From positions 3,162,001-3,226,000 of the forward strand of contig OY725498.1 in NCBI GenBank assembly GCA_963281255.1: a stretch of 64,000 nt of DNA, read 5' to 3'. Positions 45,531 to 57,015 of this stretch are shown here, piece by piece. How positions within the stretch are numbered: position 1 is the first letter of the stretch; the number at the start of each line of letters is the position of its first letter. The position numbers and the translations under genes are program-made. Origin of the DNA: Aphrocallistes beatrix (Eukaryota > Porifera > Hexactinellida > Sceptrulophora > Aphrocallistidae). The notes under the pieces were generated by a model, which did no database searches, was not told where the DNA came from, and saw nothing but the letters and a program-made list of their open reading frames with translations.

Positions 45531-45899
45531 TACAAGCAAAATTGTTGTTCAAGAATTACTCAAGATCCTCAAAGAATCAGTTTTAACAACAGAGAAAACA
45601 TTAGGGCAAACAGGACATGTATGCCATTGCGTTACCTCGATACGAACTCACAAAGAAGGGCATATAGCAGTTTTGGCACGTTTATTGTGAGGACAGTTAC
45701 TTAACTTTTGCCATGTCGTTATGCATGGCTTACTTTAGTATACACCCATAGGTTATTTAGAACATGTAGACGTGTAGCTTTGACTAGATTTATTTTAGGT
45801 ATCAACTAGCTTATTTTAACTATGTGTGTGTCTAGTTATAATCACAGCCTCCAGTTTGAATAGTATTTATTGACTTTAGTAACATAAGTTTACAAAACT
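45531..45899. other. No recognised feature
   Basis: Spacer before a short coding-like stretch. Nothing else supported. Confidence 0.5.
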
Positions 45900-46166
45900 A
45901 TGACGGATCGAATTGAGAGCTACAGCGTACGGAAGTTTGAATATTCCACTACTACAACCGCGCGAGAGGATTTCGAGCTGGGAGAAATTCATCAAACCGC
46001 TGTCGCACAAATATTAAATAGGGATGACGACAAAAACTAGAGGTTGGACTCCTACCTCCGTATATCTGTCGCAGACCAGGAGCGGGAACTCGTAAAGGAT
46101 ATTGTCAGTGGAGTGGGAGAAATATATGCCGCCTTCGAAGCCGAAAACAAGTGCTTAGATTCCTAA
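45900..46166 (+). pseudogene. Unidentified coding-like stretch with in-frame TAG
   Basis: From ATG at 45900 the frame reads MTDRIESYSVRKFEYSTTTT and on to NRDDDKN, then a TAG at 46038, then continues in the same frame as RLDSYLRISVADQEREL to ENKCLDS and TAA at 46164. Base composition and amino acid use look coding (about 87 residues, rich in acidic residues). I recognise no domain. It could be a decayed retrocopy or the first exon of an unknown gene. The upstream 70 bases show no obvious promoter. Confidence 0.4.
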
Positions 46167-46428
46167 TCGATCCGCAGCAAGAGTTATTAACCTATGCATA
46201 AAAAGTGGGAAGCAGGAGTTCTCACCAGAAGCATAGCCAGGGTGTGGCACATGTGGTCTAGGGCCTAACTTCAAAGGCTGGCCCAATTAAATTTCACGAA
46301 TTAGCATTGGGTGCCACAAATCTCTCACTGAATATACTGGAATTACCGCACCCTAAAATTGTGCTGGCGACGCCTTTGGTATAGACTCTGAATGGGTTTA
46401 GCAGGGCCTGTTCGAATAATATAGACTA
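46167..46428. other. No recognised feature
   Basis: Short spacer before the next Helitron copy. Confidence 0.5.
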
Positions 46429-47460
46429 CAAGTGCGCTTCGCTTGCTTTCGCTGCGCGGCTGGCGGACACTTTGTGTCCGCCGGAGGGGCCCTGCAGGTG
46501 CCTGGGGTCAAATTGATTAATTATAAAGGAGATAACTGCACTAAATACATCTGCCCTACTGTTATAATCGATATCGCACAAAAATCACCAAATTTATCAA
46601 TTTATAAAATTTAGATAAGTAATGATGACGTCATAACAAAGTGATGAGTCATCATTTTTTGATGATAGTTGCATCATATGTGAGGTATGTTAGTATACAA
46701 ATTCTATTAAAATTTCCGCCTTCTATCTCCTAAAATGGCTGAGTTATGCCCGAATAACTGCGTTGCTTAACTTTCAAAAATGTGACAATGACGTCATAAT
46801 TCCATGATGAGTCGACATTTTGCTCTGAACTCAGAACTTACTGGAGCTATAGCCAAATACTCCCACATGCCAAAAATCAGCTTTCTGCGCCAGGCAGTTT
46901 CTTCAATCAATTCGTTACAGATATATATATATATACAGTACCCGGACAAAAGTATTCGACCACCACAGAAACCGCCATACAAATAGTATTAAAGTGTGTC
47001 TATTCATAAAGAAATATGTTCTCAAACTGTAAGGAATACTCTATTTTTTATTTCAAATTCGTAAACTACACATTCTAATTATTCATAATTGATAGCCTCA
47101 GCTTAATTACTAACTCCCAAGTTAATAAATATCAACAATTGCTACTTCATGCTACTTGTCCCAAGTCACGGCTATTATATATGATGGTGTTTAGTGACAC
47201 AAAGTGGCATAGGTTGATAATTTTCAAAATAAGAATAAGTAATTGAGTTGAAACTCCCAATTATGAGTAATTAGAATGTGTAGATTACGAATTTGAACTA
47301 AAAAATAGATATTTTCTATTGTTTAAGGACATGTTCTGTGTTTAACAGATCTAATTTAATACTATTTGTATGGAAGTTTTCGTGGTGGTCGAATACTTTT
47401 GTCCGGGTAGAGTATATATATATATATTAATATACATTAATCGAGTTTTAATAGTAAGGA
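46429..47460 (-). mobile_element. H1 Helitron interrupted by an M1 MITE
   Basis: The reverse 3' hairpin (CAAGTGCGCTTCGCTTGC) follows host A at 46428, and the reverse 5' terminus ends AGTAAGGA at 47460 before host T. The AT microsatellite of H1 is split by the MITE at 46936-47412. Without it the copy is about 555 bp. Confidence 0.92.
46936..47412. mobile_element. M1-family MITE, 477 bp
   Basis: CAGTACCCGGACAAAAGTAT at the left and GAATACTTTTGTCCGGGTAG at the right, in TA-rich flanks inside the H1 microsatellite. The same length as the copy at 13942. Arms share CATACAAATAGTATTAAA. Confidence 0.9.
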
Positions 47461-48634
47461 TAACCAATGGAAAATAATCACTCTTGACTAATTATTGTCA
47501 TGGCTACGACCTAACCAAACTTACTGTACTATGCAGAAAATGGCACTTTTCTTGTAATGGGTTTACTTTGGAGAATGGTGATTTCACATACGTCAGACAT
47601 AATTTATTGGACCACAACCACATGTTCACAAAGTAGATATATTTATGCATTAATAAATAATGGGTGTAGTTCGTTCTACCCCCAGTTGGGGTTACATCTA
47701 TTTTGGAGCATCTTGTTAGAAATGATCATAATACTACTACTAACAGCATTTTCATTTGTATTTGAAGACATTTCTGATATCAGGATATGGGGCAACCTTT
47801 CCGAGTAGAAACACGAATTGTGGATTTAAAGGTATTATTACCAGCGCCAACATTGGGAGGATGAGATGTCAGATTTTTTGCAGAGGTTTCCCATACATTA
47901 TGTTTCCTAAGATGCAAGTATAATTGCTCAATCCCAGGTTTCATGTAATTGGAAGAATGGGGACGAAATATTATAGCAGACATGAACAGTACAGAACATC
48001 GATATTCAATTACTGTTGTCTTCATTCGCAGTCAGGAACCAAAAGAATATCAACAGAGGTAGAGATCACACTTCATATACATTTAATTTGATGTTAGGGG
48101 AGGCATTACGGCCGGACACCAACATTTTAGAACTCGGTCCCTAAAATATTACAAGTATGATCATAAATTGTATATAATTTTGTTTAAAGCACACAACAAA
48201 TTGATTGAAAATAGTTAAGCGCATATATGTATATTGTGTTTTGGCAAATTCAGCATAAGTACTCATGGTCGATCACTAAGATAACTAATCGTAGGAAAGG
48301 ACTACATTCAGAAGAGTATCCACTTAGTAAAAGGTAAGGGATAGTTTCTCCGCGATCCCTAAAGCAGCACTAGATACAGATAAAAATGAATAAATAAACA
48401 ATATTCTTATTTTAGTAGTTTATATCTATAAGGGAAAATTCAGGAAGAAGACTTCGTGGATTTGAATATTTATAATATTCCTATGATGTATGTAAAAAAA
48501 TGAATAATCGTCAAATATTTACTAGGCATGATTAATAAGCTGGCTATTCGCCTGTTCTCATGAAACACCGAAGTTATTCATACTATTAATAATCAAACCA
48601 AATGTATACTAATAACATTAAGAAAAATACTCAC
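47461..48634. other. No confident gene
   Basis: A minus-strand open frame at 47780-48025 (FRPHSSNYMKPGIEQLYLHL, then TSHPPNVGAGNNTFKS) looks protein-like but I cannot assign it. The rest is AT-rich. Confidence 0.35.
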
Positions 48635-48783
48635 AATAAAGGTCTTCTTAAATCCTTGATTAGTCCTCCGATGCATTGTTCGAACAAAATTTGCAAATTC
48701 TGAAACGCATATACTATTATCCCAAATTTTAGAATCAAAAGCAATATCATCAGCTTCATGATCGCTGTTCAAACATCCCACAA
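48635..48783 (-). other. Exon-like segment, minus, function uncertain
   Basis: On the minus strand AATCTTTTAG is followed by an open 149-nt segment and then GTGAGT, so both splice signals are present. The peptide includes NSDHEADDIAFDSKIWDNSI and VSEFANFVRTMHRRTNQGFK. VSEF-x-x-x-V-x-x-MH-x-x-x-N-x-GF recalls the stretch before the first phosphatase domain of receptor tyrosine phosphatases. That likeness is from memory and weak. I found no phosphatase-domain exon next to it. Confidence 0.35.
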
Positions 48784-50839
48784 CTAAAAGATTATATAAT
48801 AATATATGATTATTCATGTGAATACGTTATTAATACAGTGTGTTATCCCTAATTGTCTGCCAGGGTTAATGCTCCCTAAGGGGACATATAGAGAATATTA
48901 GCGCAATAGTGCAACAAAGTACAAGAGTATTTTATGCATGCTTCTAGATAAATGTTCAAGTATTATCATATAAATATAGTAGCTTATTAGGATAGTTGTA
49001 TTGTTTTAAGTATCCAATAATATAATGATAAATATACACAAAGTCCCAGAAGAAGGTTAAATCGATTAATCATGAAGGACAAAGGCCATGGTATTTTAAC
49101 GATTCCATGCCTATGTACTTAGAAACATTGGTCAAAATTAAAAGAGAATAGAATAGGGAGAGAAAAGGGAAGTCTATTATTTATTGAGAAACTTGCATAG
49201 TAGGAAAATGAATAGTGGATAATTAGAGTACAGGAATAATTTTGAATTTAAACACTAATATAGACAATTTATTGTAATATACTTGTATAAAACCTATAAC
49301 GTATACGATATGAGTAATGCAAAAATGCTTCGATCTCGGAAATAATTCGAATTGCAGATTGAGGGAAATTCGTTTAAAAATGTATACACCGAAATTGTTC
49401 GACTAAAAGGTCATTTCAGAAATAGCTAAACTTTATATAATTTGGCAATAACTTAAACTTCACAAAATTCGAAATAAGTTTCGAGTTTTCTTAGTAAATA
49501 AAAAATAGTTTTTACATAATTCAGAAATAGTCCAACTTTTCTTTATAAAATTTAGAAATAGCATGATTTTAATAGTTAACCGTGTTACTTTGTTTCTAGT
49601 TGAAATATAGCATAATAATATTCTAGGAACTCGAGTTAGTAACATTTTTACTCTTGGTTTAGGGTGTATTTATCTAGGTCAAGAGTTCTTCGTAACATAA
49701 CCTTAATTAAAAGACACCTTAGTAAATCTCTTTTCCTATGCGAGTGTCACTACGAAAGTTCCTGGACTAATAAAGAAATAATTGAGGTAAAACACAACAA
49801 ATTTTATAACTTTTGTAAGTATTAATAACATTCTAGGCAACATTTCATGTCTTTATCCCTAGATTATCAAAACTCGTTATATCGCGGATGTCTCAAGCCA
49901 TTTTTCAATGGGAAAGAAGCCATAAAGTTGTACCACTGGGGTACATTTCGGTAGTCTTAGGTTAAACCATGTATCAAAGTATTCTGACCATTATTCGTGA
50001 GAAGTGTCCAAAATTACACATGTATATGTCTGGTCAGCATATTCAGGGCTTGAAAAATAATATCCGCCTTAACTTTTCACTGGCTACAGGAAACAAAAAA
50101 TGTCGTAAGGGGAAAAGTAGGAAAATAATTAAGTTTGGGGATCAGAGTGACTCCATTCTCGTCTAAGAGTTGATAGGCTTAGCAGCAATATGTGCAAATA
50201 TCGAAATACCTTTTGAAAATCACTGTCCTTTGTTCCTGAAGTTGAATAGAAGCAATTTGACCCTACTTTGAAAATAAACAAGTCATCATTTGCATATTTT
50301 GTGCTGTGAGATCGATTGAATTTTATGGGAGCAGTTTCACCAGGTAATATCCTAATATTAGATTGCGTTTAGTCTCAAGATCATAGTGATAAATACATGA
50401 TTCATGACCAGTGCAGATATCATAAACACATTTCGAATGTCTTTCGTCCTACTTTGCAAAAGTCCACCCATTTCTCTTTTTGAGCAAATATTAGTTGATG
50501 TGCTGACTCAACGAGCTGCAAATTCAGGCAATATTTAAATATTCGTGTTAAATATCATCAATACAGCCGATGAAATGTCAATTTCCTCCTCTATCTCGGT
50601 GTGGAATAAATATTGATCTGCACTAAGGAATTATCTACGAGCGCTAGACTCCTTTAGGCGAATGATTCTAATCCCGAAAGTGTTTAGGACCGTGAAAATT
50701 TAGAATATTACCCAATTTACACAAATTACTACTCAAACTGCTCATCTTGAGAGAGAAACATCTCTAACTGCTCTAAACAAAAGTTGATGAGATTCTCAGG
50801 CAGAAACCCCTTCCAATCTCCATGGCAACATATGCAATA
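48784..50839. other. No recognised gene in 2 kb
   Basis: AT-rich. An isolated plus-strand open frame at 49969-50166 (REKCPKLHMYMSGQHIQ) has no family signature or splice-like ends. Confidence 0.4.
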
Positions 50840-51177
50840 CACCAAGGGGACAAAATATTTGGACACTTTTACAAACAAATTATACTAAAATGGGTATACT
50901 ATTAACGAAGAGGATTATTTCTAAACGAGATGGGATACAACTAGTCGGATTTAAGATTCAAATAATACACATTCGAATGAGTCATAACTGATTTTTTCTA
51001 AATAATCATCCATTCCTAACTTTTTATAATTATCAATCAGTACCATCTTTGCAACATATGCACATTTGAACCACTATACATGGTAGCATAGATAACCTAT
51101 AGTGGCTTAGGCTGATAAGATTATCCATTGAGTTGAGTCATTTATTAGATATGTCAAATACTTTCTTCCGGTTGGTG
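50840..51177. mobile_element. M1-family MITE, shortened, 338 bp
   Basis: CACCAAGGGGACAAAATATT at the left and CTTTCTTCCGGTTGGTG at the right, TA on both sides. GTGGCTTAGGCTGATAAGAT inside is the family core. Confidence 0.8.
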
Positions 51178-51792
51178 TATGTTGAAACAATTCAGAATTG
51201 ATGCAGCACAAAATCCGTAAACTCCAGGTAGTTTAGAGATTTGAAATTTGATCTGTTGTTATATAATTTGTGGCTATAACCATTACTAATGATTGGAAAG
51301 ATATCTAATCGAAAACTGGGCAAGTCCAGAAACCTTCGTAGTGACCCTCGTAATTCTACTCTGTTGTAAATCTAATAATTTAGCCATAACCACCAAACAA
51401 CCATACTTTATGTGAACAAATTGATTGGAAAAGAGGATGTCAACTTTCATCCAAATTGGGGAAAAAACGAGGTTCTGAACCTATGATATATAATTGAAAG
51501 GTGTATATAAAGGACAGAGAACTCCAAGAAATTACCCCGTAATATTAACCACCATAAACCTACTGATTCAATGAACAAAAGAGTTTAAATACAATTTCAA
51601 AATTTTGAACCTTGGGGACGTTTTTGATTTTAAAAAATCTTTTCAGGATGAAGTTTGGAAAATGCGATATGCATCAAAGTTGGAGTACAAAATTGGAAGT
51701 AAATTGGAATAATGCTCGAAGTTACATACTAGCGGCATTAATTGTGGTAATTCCTTCATCAGGTGTCATTTTTTTATGAGGAGTAAACATAC
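51178..51792. other. No recognised feature
   Basis: AT-rich. No supported gene or repeat. Confidence 0.45.
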
Positions 51793-51853
51793 CTAAAGCA
51801 GGAACAATAGGCTCCGTTATGAAAAACCCCCAGTTATTTCCGGCCGGCAAAAT
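51793..51853 (-). other. Short exon-like segment, minus
   Basis: TTTGTTTGAAG, an open 61-nt segment (ILPAGNNWGFFITEPIVPAL) and then a strong donor GTATGT. It may be an exon of the same unknown minus-strand gene as 48635-48783, 3 kb downstream. Too short to identify. Confidence 0.25.
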
Positions 51854-51994
51854 CTTCAAACAAATATTTAAGTACATTAGTCGAAAAATATTATTCGAAC
51901 AACACATTATTTCAAATAGGGATACTTTTAAAATGATTTGATTATTAAAGAAGAATGCCACACATTCGAATTAGGGAAGTTAGAATAAAGCTCA

Positions 51995-52518
51995 TCCTTA
52001 CTAATAAAACTTGATTAATGTTTGCATATATAAGTATGTATATCTCTGGAACGAAATGATTGAAGAAACTGTCAGGCCCAGAAAGCTGATTTTTGGCTAT
52101 GGCTCCAGTAAGTTCCGAGCTCAGACGAAATGTGACTCATCATGGAATTATGACGTCATTGTCACCTTCTTTAGAATTAGAAATTTCAGTTTTTCGACCA
52201 TAACTCAGCCATTTTAAGTGATAGACGGCTGAAGTTTTAATAGAATGTGTATATTAATATATCCCACATATGATACAACTATCATCAAAAATTGATGACT
52301 CATCACTATGTTATTACGTCATCATTACACATCAAAATTTTAAAAACTGACAAATTTGGTCATTTTTTCGTGCGATATCGATTATAACAGTAGGACAGAC
52401 GTATTTAGAGATGTTATCCCCGTTATAATTAATTAATGTTTCTCCAGGCGCCTAAAGGGCACCTCCGGTGGACACAACGTGCCTGCAAGCCGCAGCGCAA
52501 TCAAGCGAAGCGCGCTTG
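51995..52518 (+). mobile_element. H1 non-autonomous Helitron, 524 bp
   Basis: TCCTTACTAATAAAACTTGA after host A and a hairpin CAAGCGAAGCGCGCTTG before host T at 52519. The box reads AACGAAATGATTGAAGAAAC. It ends exactly where the recognisable Rep domain of the autonomous Helitron begins. Confidence 0.9.
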
Positions 52519-54398
52519 TACTATTGTATTCCAAAAGAGAGGTCTTCTTCACGCGCACATTCTGATTATACCATCAGATCATGATAAGCCCAGGCAACCG
52601 TATGAGTATGATAGAATTGTGTGTGCTTAGCTGCCTGATCAGATTCTCCAACCTTGACTGCACGCTATCGTTAAACGCTGTATGATGCACGGTGCATGTG
52701 GTGTAGCCAATAAGAGCGCTCCCTGTTTAAAATACGGAAAATGCTCTAGGAGATTCCTAAAGGCATTTTCAGCAGTTACTACAACGTCTGATGGATACCC
52801 ATTGCATCGTCGTGGAAACGACGAGCGTGTTGTTAATGTGGGTTGGGCACGCTTGGATAATAGATGGGTTGTACCATACAATCCATTTTAATTGTTGAAG
52901 TTTAATGCTCATATTAACGTAGAAATCTGTAGTACAGTGAGTGCAGTTACATATCTATACAAACACGTGTACAAAGGACACGACCGAGCTATTATCGAAT
53001 CTAAGTCTGGTGGTGAGGAGGCAGAGGGCGCCGGAAAGAAAAAGTGCGTTGATGAAATATCGACTTACTTAGATGCCCGGTATGTGTCTGCCACTGAAGC
53101 GTGTGATCGAATCTTTGCGTATGAGCTCCACGCGAATCTGCCACAGGTGTTGAGATTAGCTCTGCATCTTGAGAATCAGCAGCCGGTTTATTTCCCAGAG
53201 CAGGCTGAGCTTGATGATGTGTTGAGCCGACAAAGGCACACCACTTTGACTGGATGGTTTGTTGCAAACCAGGAATTCCATTGCGCTAGGGAGGTTACAT
53301 ATACTAATTTCCCCGATGAGTTTGTATGGGATAAATTTGAAGCGCGAATGGAAGTTGAGAGTGAAGGGGCATGGCACCATGATAGGTCGCATTTATGCAA
53401 CTCATCCCGTTGAAGGGGAGCGTTTTTATCTAAGAATGCTCCTCAACCATGTCACAGGATGTACGAGTTTTCAGGACATCGGTACTCTCGCTGATGGTGC
53501 TGTCTGTGAAAGCTTTAACGAGGCCGCGGCAGACTTGGATTGTTGGAAGATGACACGGAGTTAGATCAGTGTTTGTAATGCCCCACAGATTGCGCCAGCT
53601 CTCTGTCACGATCCTCCTATTTACTGTCCCAACTGATCCCTTAGCCCTTTGGGAACACCATCAGACCTCTTTATCTGAGGACTTTCTGCGTCGTGCTAAG
53701 CGAGTAGTTCTTGATGTCCAATTGGATGAGCACATTTAAACTGTGTATTGTTGGATATTGGGAATCGCTTACAGAGACATGGAAAGTCTTTCGAGGATTA
53801 CCCAGGTCTGCCTGTCCAAAAGCATATGCGTAATCTGTATGAAGAACCCAGAATTATACAGAATGAACTTGATTATTGTGTTAGTGATCTGTTGGAAATG
53901 GTGCGTGTAAATGTGCCAATGCTCAATGCAGATCAAATGATTGTCTTCAACATTGCGGCACTTCTCCTAAATGGTGGCAGGACTGAACCATAGATTACTC
54001 AAGTATAAGGATAGACCACTACTTTGGAAAATGACACCAAGGATGACAATAAAGGCCATTTTCTTAAACTATTATTAACCCTTGAAAGCATTTGGGATTT
54101 TTCTATTTATAGTAGTAACCCCAAACTTGTATGGCTTCCCCATTGAAAATGGCTTAAACCGGAAATGACGCAACACATTCCTGTGGCAAGCGTGGGTTAA
54201 TCGAGTAAGAAGACATTTCTGTTTTTCTGATATTCAATTATTATTTAATTGTCTTACTGAAGTTTTATTATTTTTCTTGTGATATGTATCTATATTTAAT
54301 TAATTAGTTTACAAATAATAATATATAGTATATTTCGATTTATTTCATGAGAATTAACATTACTATTATATTTACATGTTTAAATTAATTAGCCAAGT

Positions 54399-57015
54399 AT
54401 GTCCAACAAATGTTCTGCTCCTGGCTGTAAAGGAAACTACAGTTCTACTGACGGTTATGTGACTGTATTTAAATTACCCTTGGCATATTACTTATATGTC
54501 GGCCAGATTTTTCTATTAATAATATTCATTCAGTGTGTTGAAAGGCTATTTCCTGGATTAGTGAAATATCACTTTATATTCTGAGAGTATGGTGTTATTT
54601 AATATAGAAATTCTCGCCGACATATAAGTAAATTGTTTTCATCGTATACTCCTCAGCAATAGCTCCGTCAATATTTGTTTACTTTTTAGGTTTTGGCGCT
54701 CAAGGCTCATATATACTCCAACTCCCGTTATAACTACCTGCAGTCTCTAAGCATTTTATCCCTCCCACATTTTCATACTTTGCAGAGGCTATATAACCTT
54801 ATTGGTTTAGAGAACGAAGACTTTATTTTTCTAAAAAATGCAACGAAAGATTTCTCAGTGCAGCAAAAGCACGTTATTGTTCAGATTGACGAAGTTCATG
54901 TCAAATCGGAGATTGCCTATAAGGGTGGAAACATTATTGTGCCTACACTCAACACAGAAGATCCAATAAAGACAGTTTTAGCTATAATGGTGTCTAGTCT
55001 CCTTAAAAAATGGTCAACTATCGTTCGCCTTTTTCCTCTTTCCACTACGAATGCATCAGAATTGTATCTTGCTCTAAAATCCGTCATTTTTTATATCGAA
55101 AAATGTGGGCTATTTGTTCAAGTAATTTGTTCTGACAACTACCCATAAAATGTTAGTATTTTTACAAAGTTTTCTTCCGATCAAAAAACTCTTACATCCG
55201 TTGTCCCTCATCCAGTTGACAAATCCAGAACCCTATTCCTGTTATTCGATGCGGTTCATATTTTGAAATGTATCCGTAACAACTGGCTTAACACTCCTGA
55301 TTTTAGCCATAAATTTATTTTCCCATGTGCTCTTACTAAATGCAAAGCTTGTTTTGAAGATGCGAGATCACTATACAAACAAGAGCAAAACTCTTTCGCT
55401 AAAATTGCGCATCAACTGACAGCTAAATCCTGCTGGCCTTCGAACGTTAAACTTGCTCTCAAGATTTTTAATGAATCGACTATTGCTGGCCTAATAATTC
55501 AGGATCAATCACCAGACGAGGCATTTAAGACACAAACAGCCGAATTTATTTCTATCATTTTAAACATCTGGAAAATTTTTAATGTCAGTACGCCACAGAA
55601 AGGAATACGTTTGCGAGATGAATTTTCAAAGCCCCTTGTACGAGACGATCCACGTTTTTCATTTTTAGAGCGTATCGTAGTTTGGATTGAAACTTGGGAA
55701 GCAACAACTAAAGCAAACAAGGCATCACTCATCCATCAGACATTCACTAGTCTAAGGCACACCTGCATAACATTACCGCTACTAGTTCACCATTTGACTA
55801 ACAACTGTGGCTTTTCTTATGTATTGACCTCCTTCATACAGAATGATGCATAGAGCATCATTTCGGATTGTATAGACAGATGTCTGGAGCTAATTATCAC
55901 ACATCCTACCTGCAAATCCTAGAGTCTGAGCGTCGACTGAAAGTATCTAGTATACTTAAACTGTACCAATCGAGCGAAGAACACATTTCTGTTCACGATT
56001 TTATTAAGCAATTTTCCAATTGTTCAGTTGATGACCCTGACTCTTCAGCAATTTCAATCTTAACACAATAACGGATAATGAACCTACTTCCAGATTTAGA
56101 ATCAACAAGCGCGCTTCGCGCTTGCTTGCGCTGCGCGGCTGGCGGACACAAAGTGTCCGCCGGAGGCTCCCTTCGGTCGCCTGGAGTCACATTGGTTAAT
56201 TATAAGGGAGATAACATCTCTAAATATGTCTGTTCTACTGTGCTAATCGATATCACTCGAAAAATCACCAAATTTGTGAATTTAAAAATTTTTGATGCGT
56301 ATTGATGACGTCATAACAAAGTGATGAGTCATCATTTTTTGATGATAGTTACATCATATGTGAGACATGTTAGTATACAGATTCTATTAAAATTTCAGCC
56401 TTCTATCTCCTATAATGGCTGAGTTATGCCCGAATAACTGTGTTGCTTAACTTTTAAAAATGTGACAATGACGTCATAATTCCATGATGAGTCGACATTT
56501 TGCTCTGAACTCAGAACTTACTGGAGCCATAGCCAAAAGACTCCCACATGCAAAAAATCAGCCCTCTGCGCCCGGCAGTTTCTTCAATCAATTCGTTACA
56601 GATATATATATATATATATATATATACAATCATCGAGTTTTAATAGTAAGGATAAGATACGACACCCAAACTCTGCAGGCTTTAGCCTTTATGGCTGGGT
56701 TTGCTGTACATCAATATTACAAGCAATCAAATAAATGTTCTATCTGTCTGGATTTCCTTACCACTGACAAAGATTTCCTGATCGAACAGTCCAATGATTC
56801 AAGGTTCGCTTATTTGGAAATCGTGGACAGAGGATCCCTTAAGTGGCCTTCAGATGCTATTCTAAGAGCAGTTATTATTTTATGGAAAATCTTCGTCGGG
56901 ATTGATAATGATTTCTCTCTGATGACAGAAGTAGTTCAAGGGCCTTCTAAACAAATATTAGTTGGCTCTAGGGGTTCGTTATATGGAAGACAATTGCTGC
57001 GAAACTTGGGGTGAT
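54399..57015 (+). pseudogene. P-like transposase with THAP domain, broken
   Basis: MSNKCSAPGCKGNY at 54399 is the start of a THAP finger (C5-x4-C10); the rest of the finger is lost. The core resumes at 54693. IVQIDEVHV has the first catalytic Asp and VICSDNYP the second. LFDAVHILKCIRNNW (about 55236-55290) matches the family block in element 1, and EHHFGLYRQMSGA (about 55850) holds the probable catalytic Glu. The H1 copy at 56106-56652 then interrupts it. The C-terminal part resumes with LAFMAGFAVHQYY and SNKCSICLDFLT and ends near 57015. Stops and shifts occur at 54582, 55148 and 55853. Confidence 0.9.
56106..56652 (-). mobile_element. H1 Helitron inside P-like element 2, 547 bp
   Basis: The reverse hairpin starts CAAGCGCGCTTCGCGCTTGC after host A, and the reverse 5' terminus ends AGTAAGGA before host T. 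The GGCGGACACAAAGTGTCCGCC palindrome is perfect here. This is the third insertion layer. Confidence 0.94.

Noticed and set aside
47780-48025. Minus-strand frame as a Tigger-like transposase tail
   Set aside because: The phrase FRPHSSNYMKPG is only loosely like the LPPHT-x-x-QPLD block, and nothing around it supports the family.
52436-52630. A 64-codon frame starting inside H1
   Set aside because: Its first part is Helitron H1 3' end read through into the Rep domain. The start is not real; only the part after 52519 is Rep.
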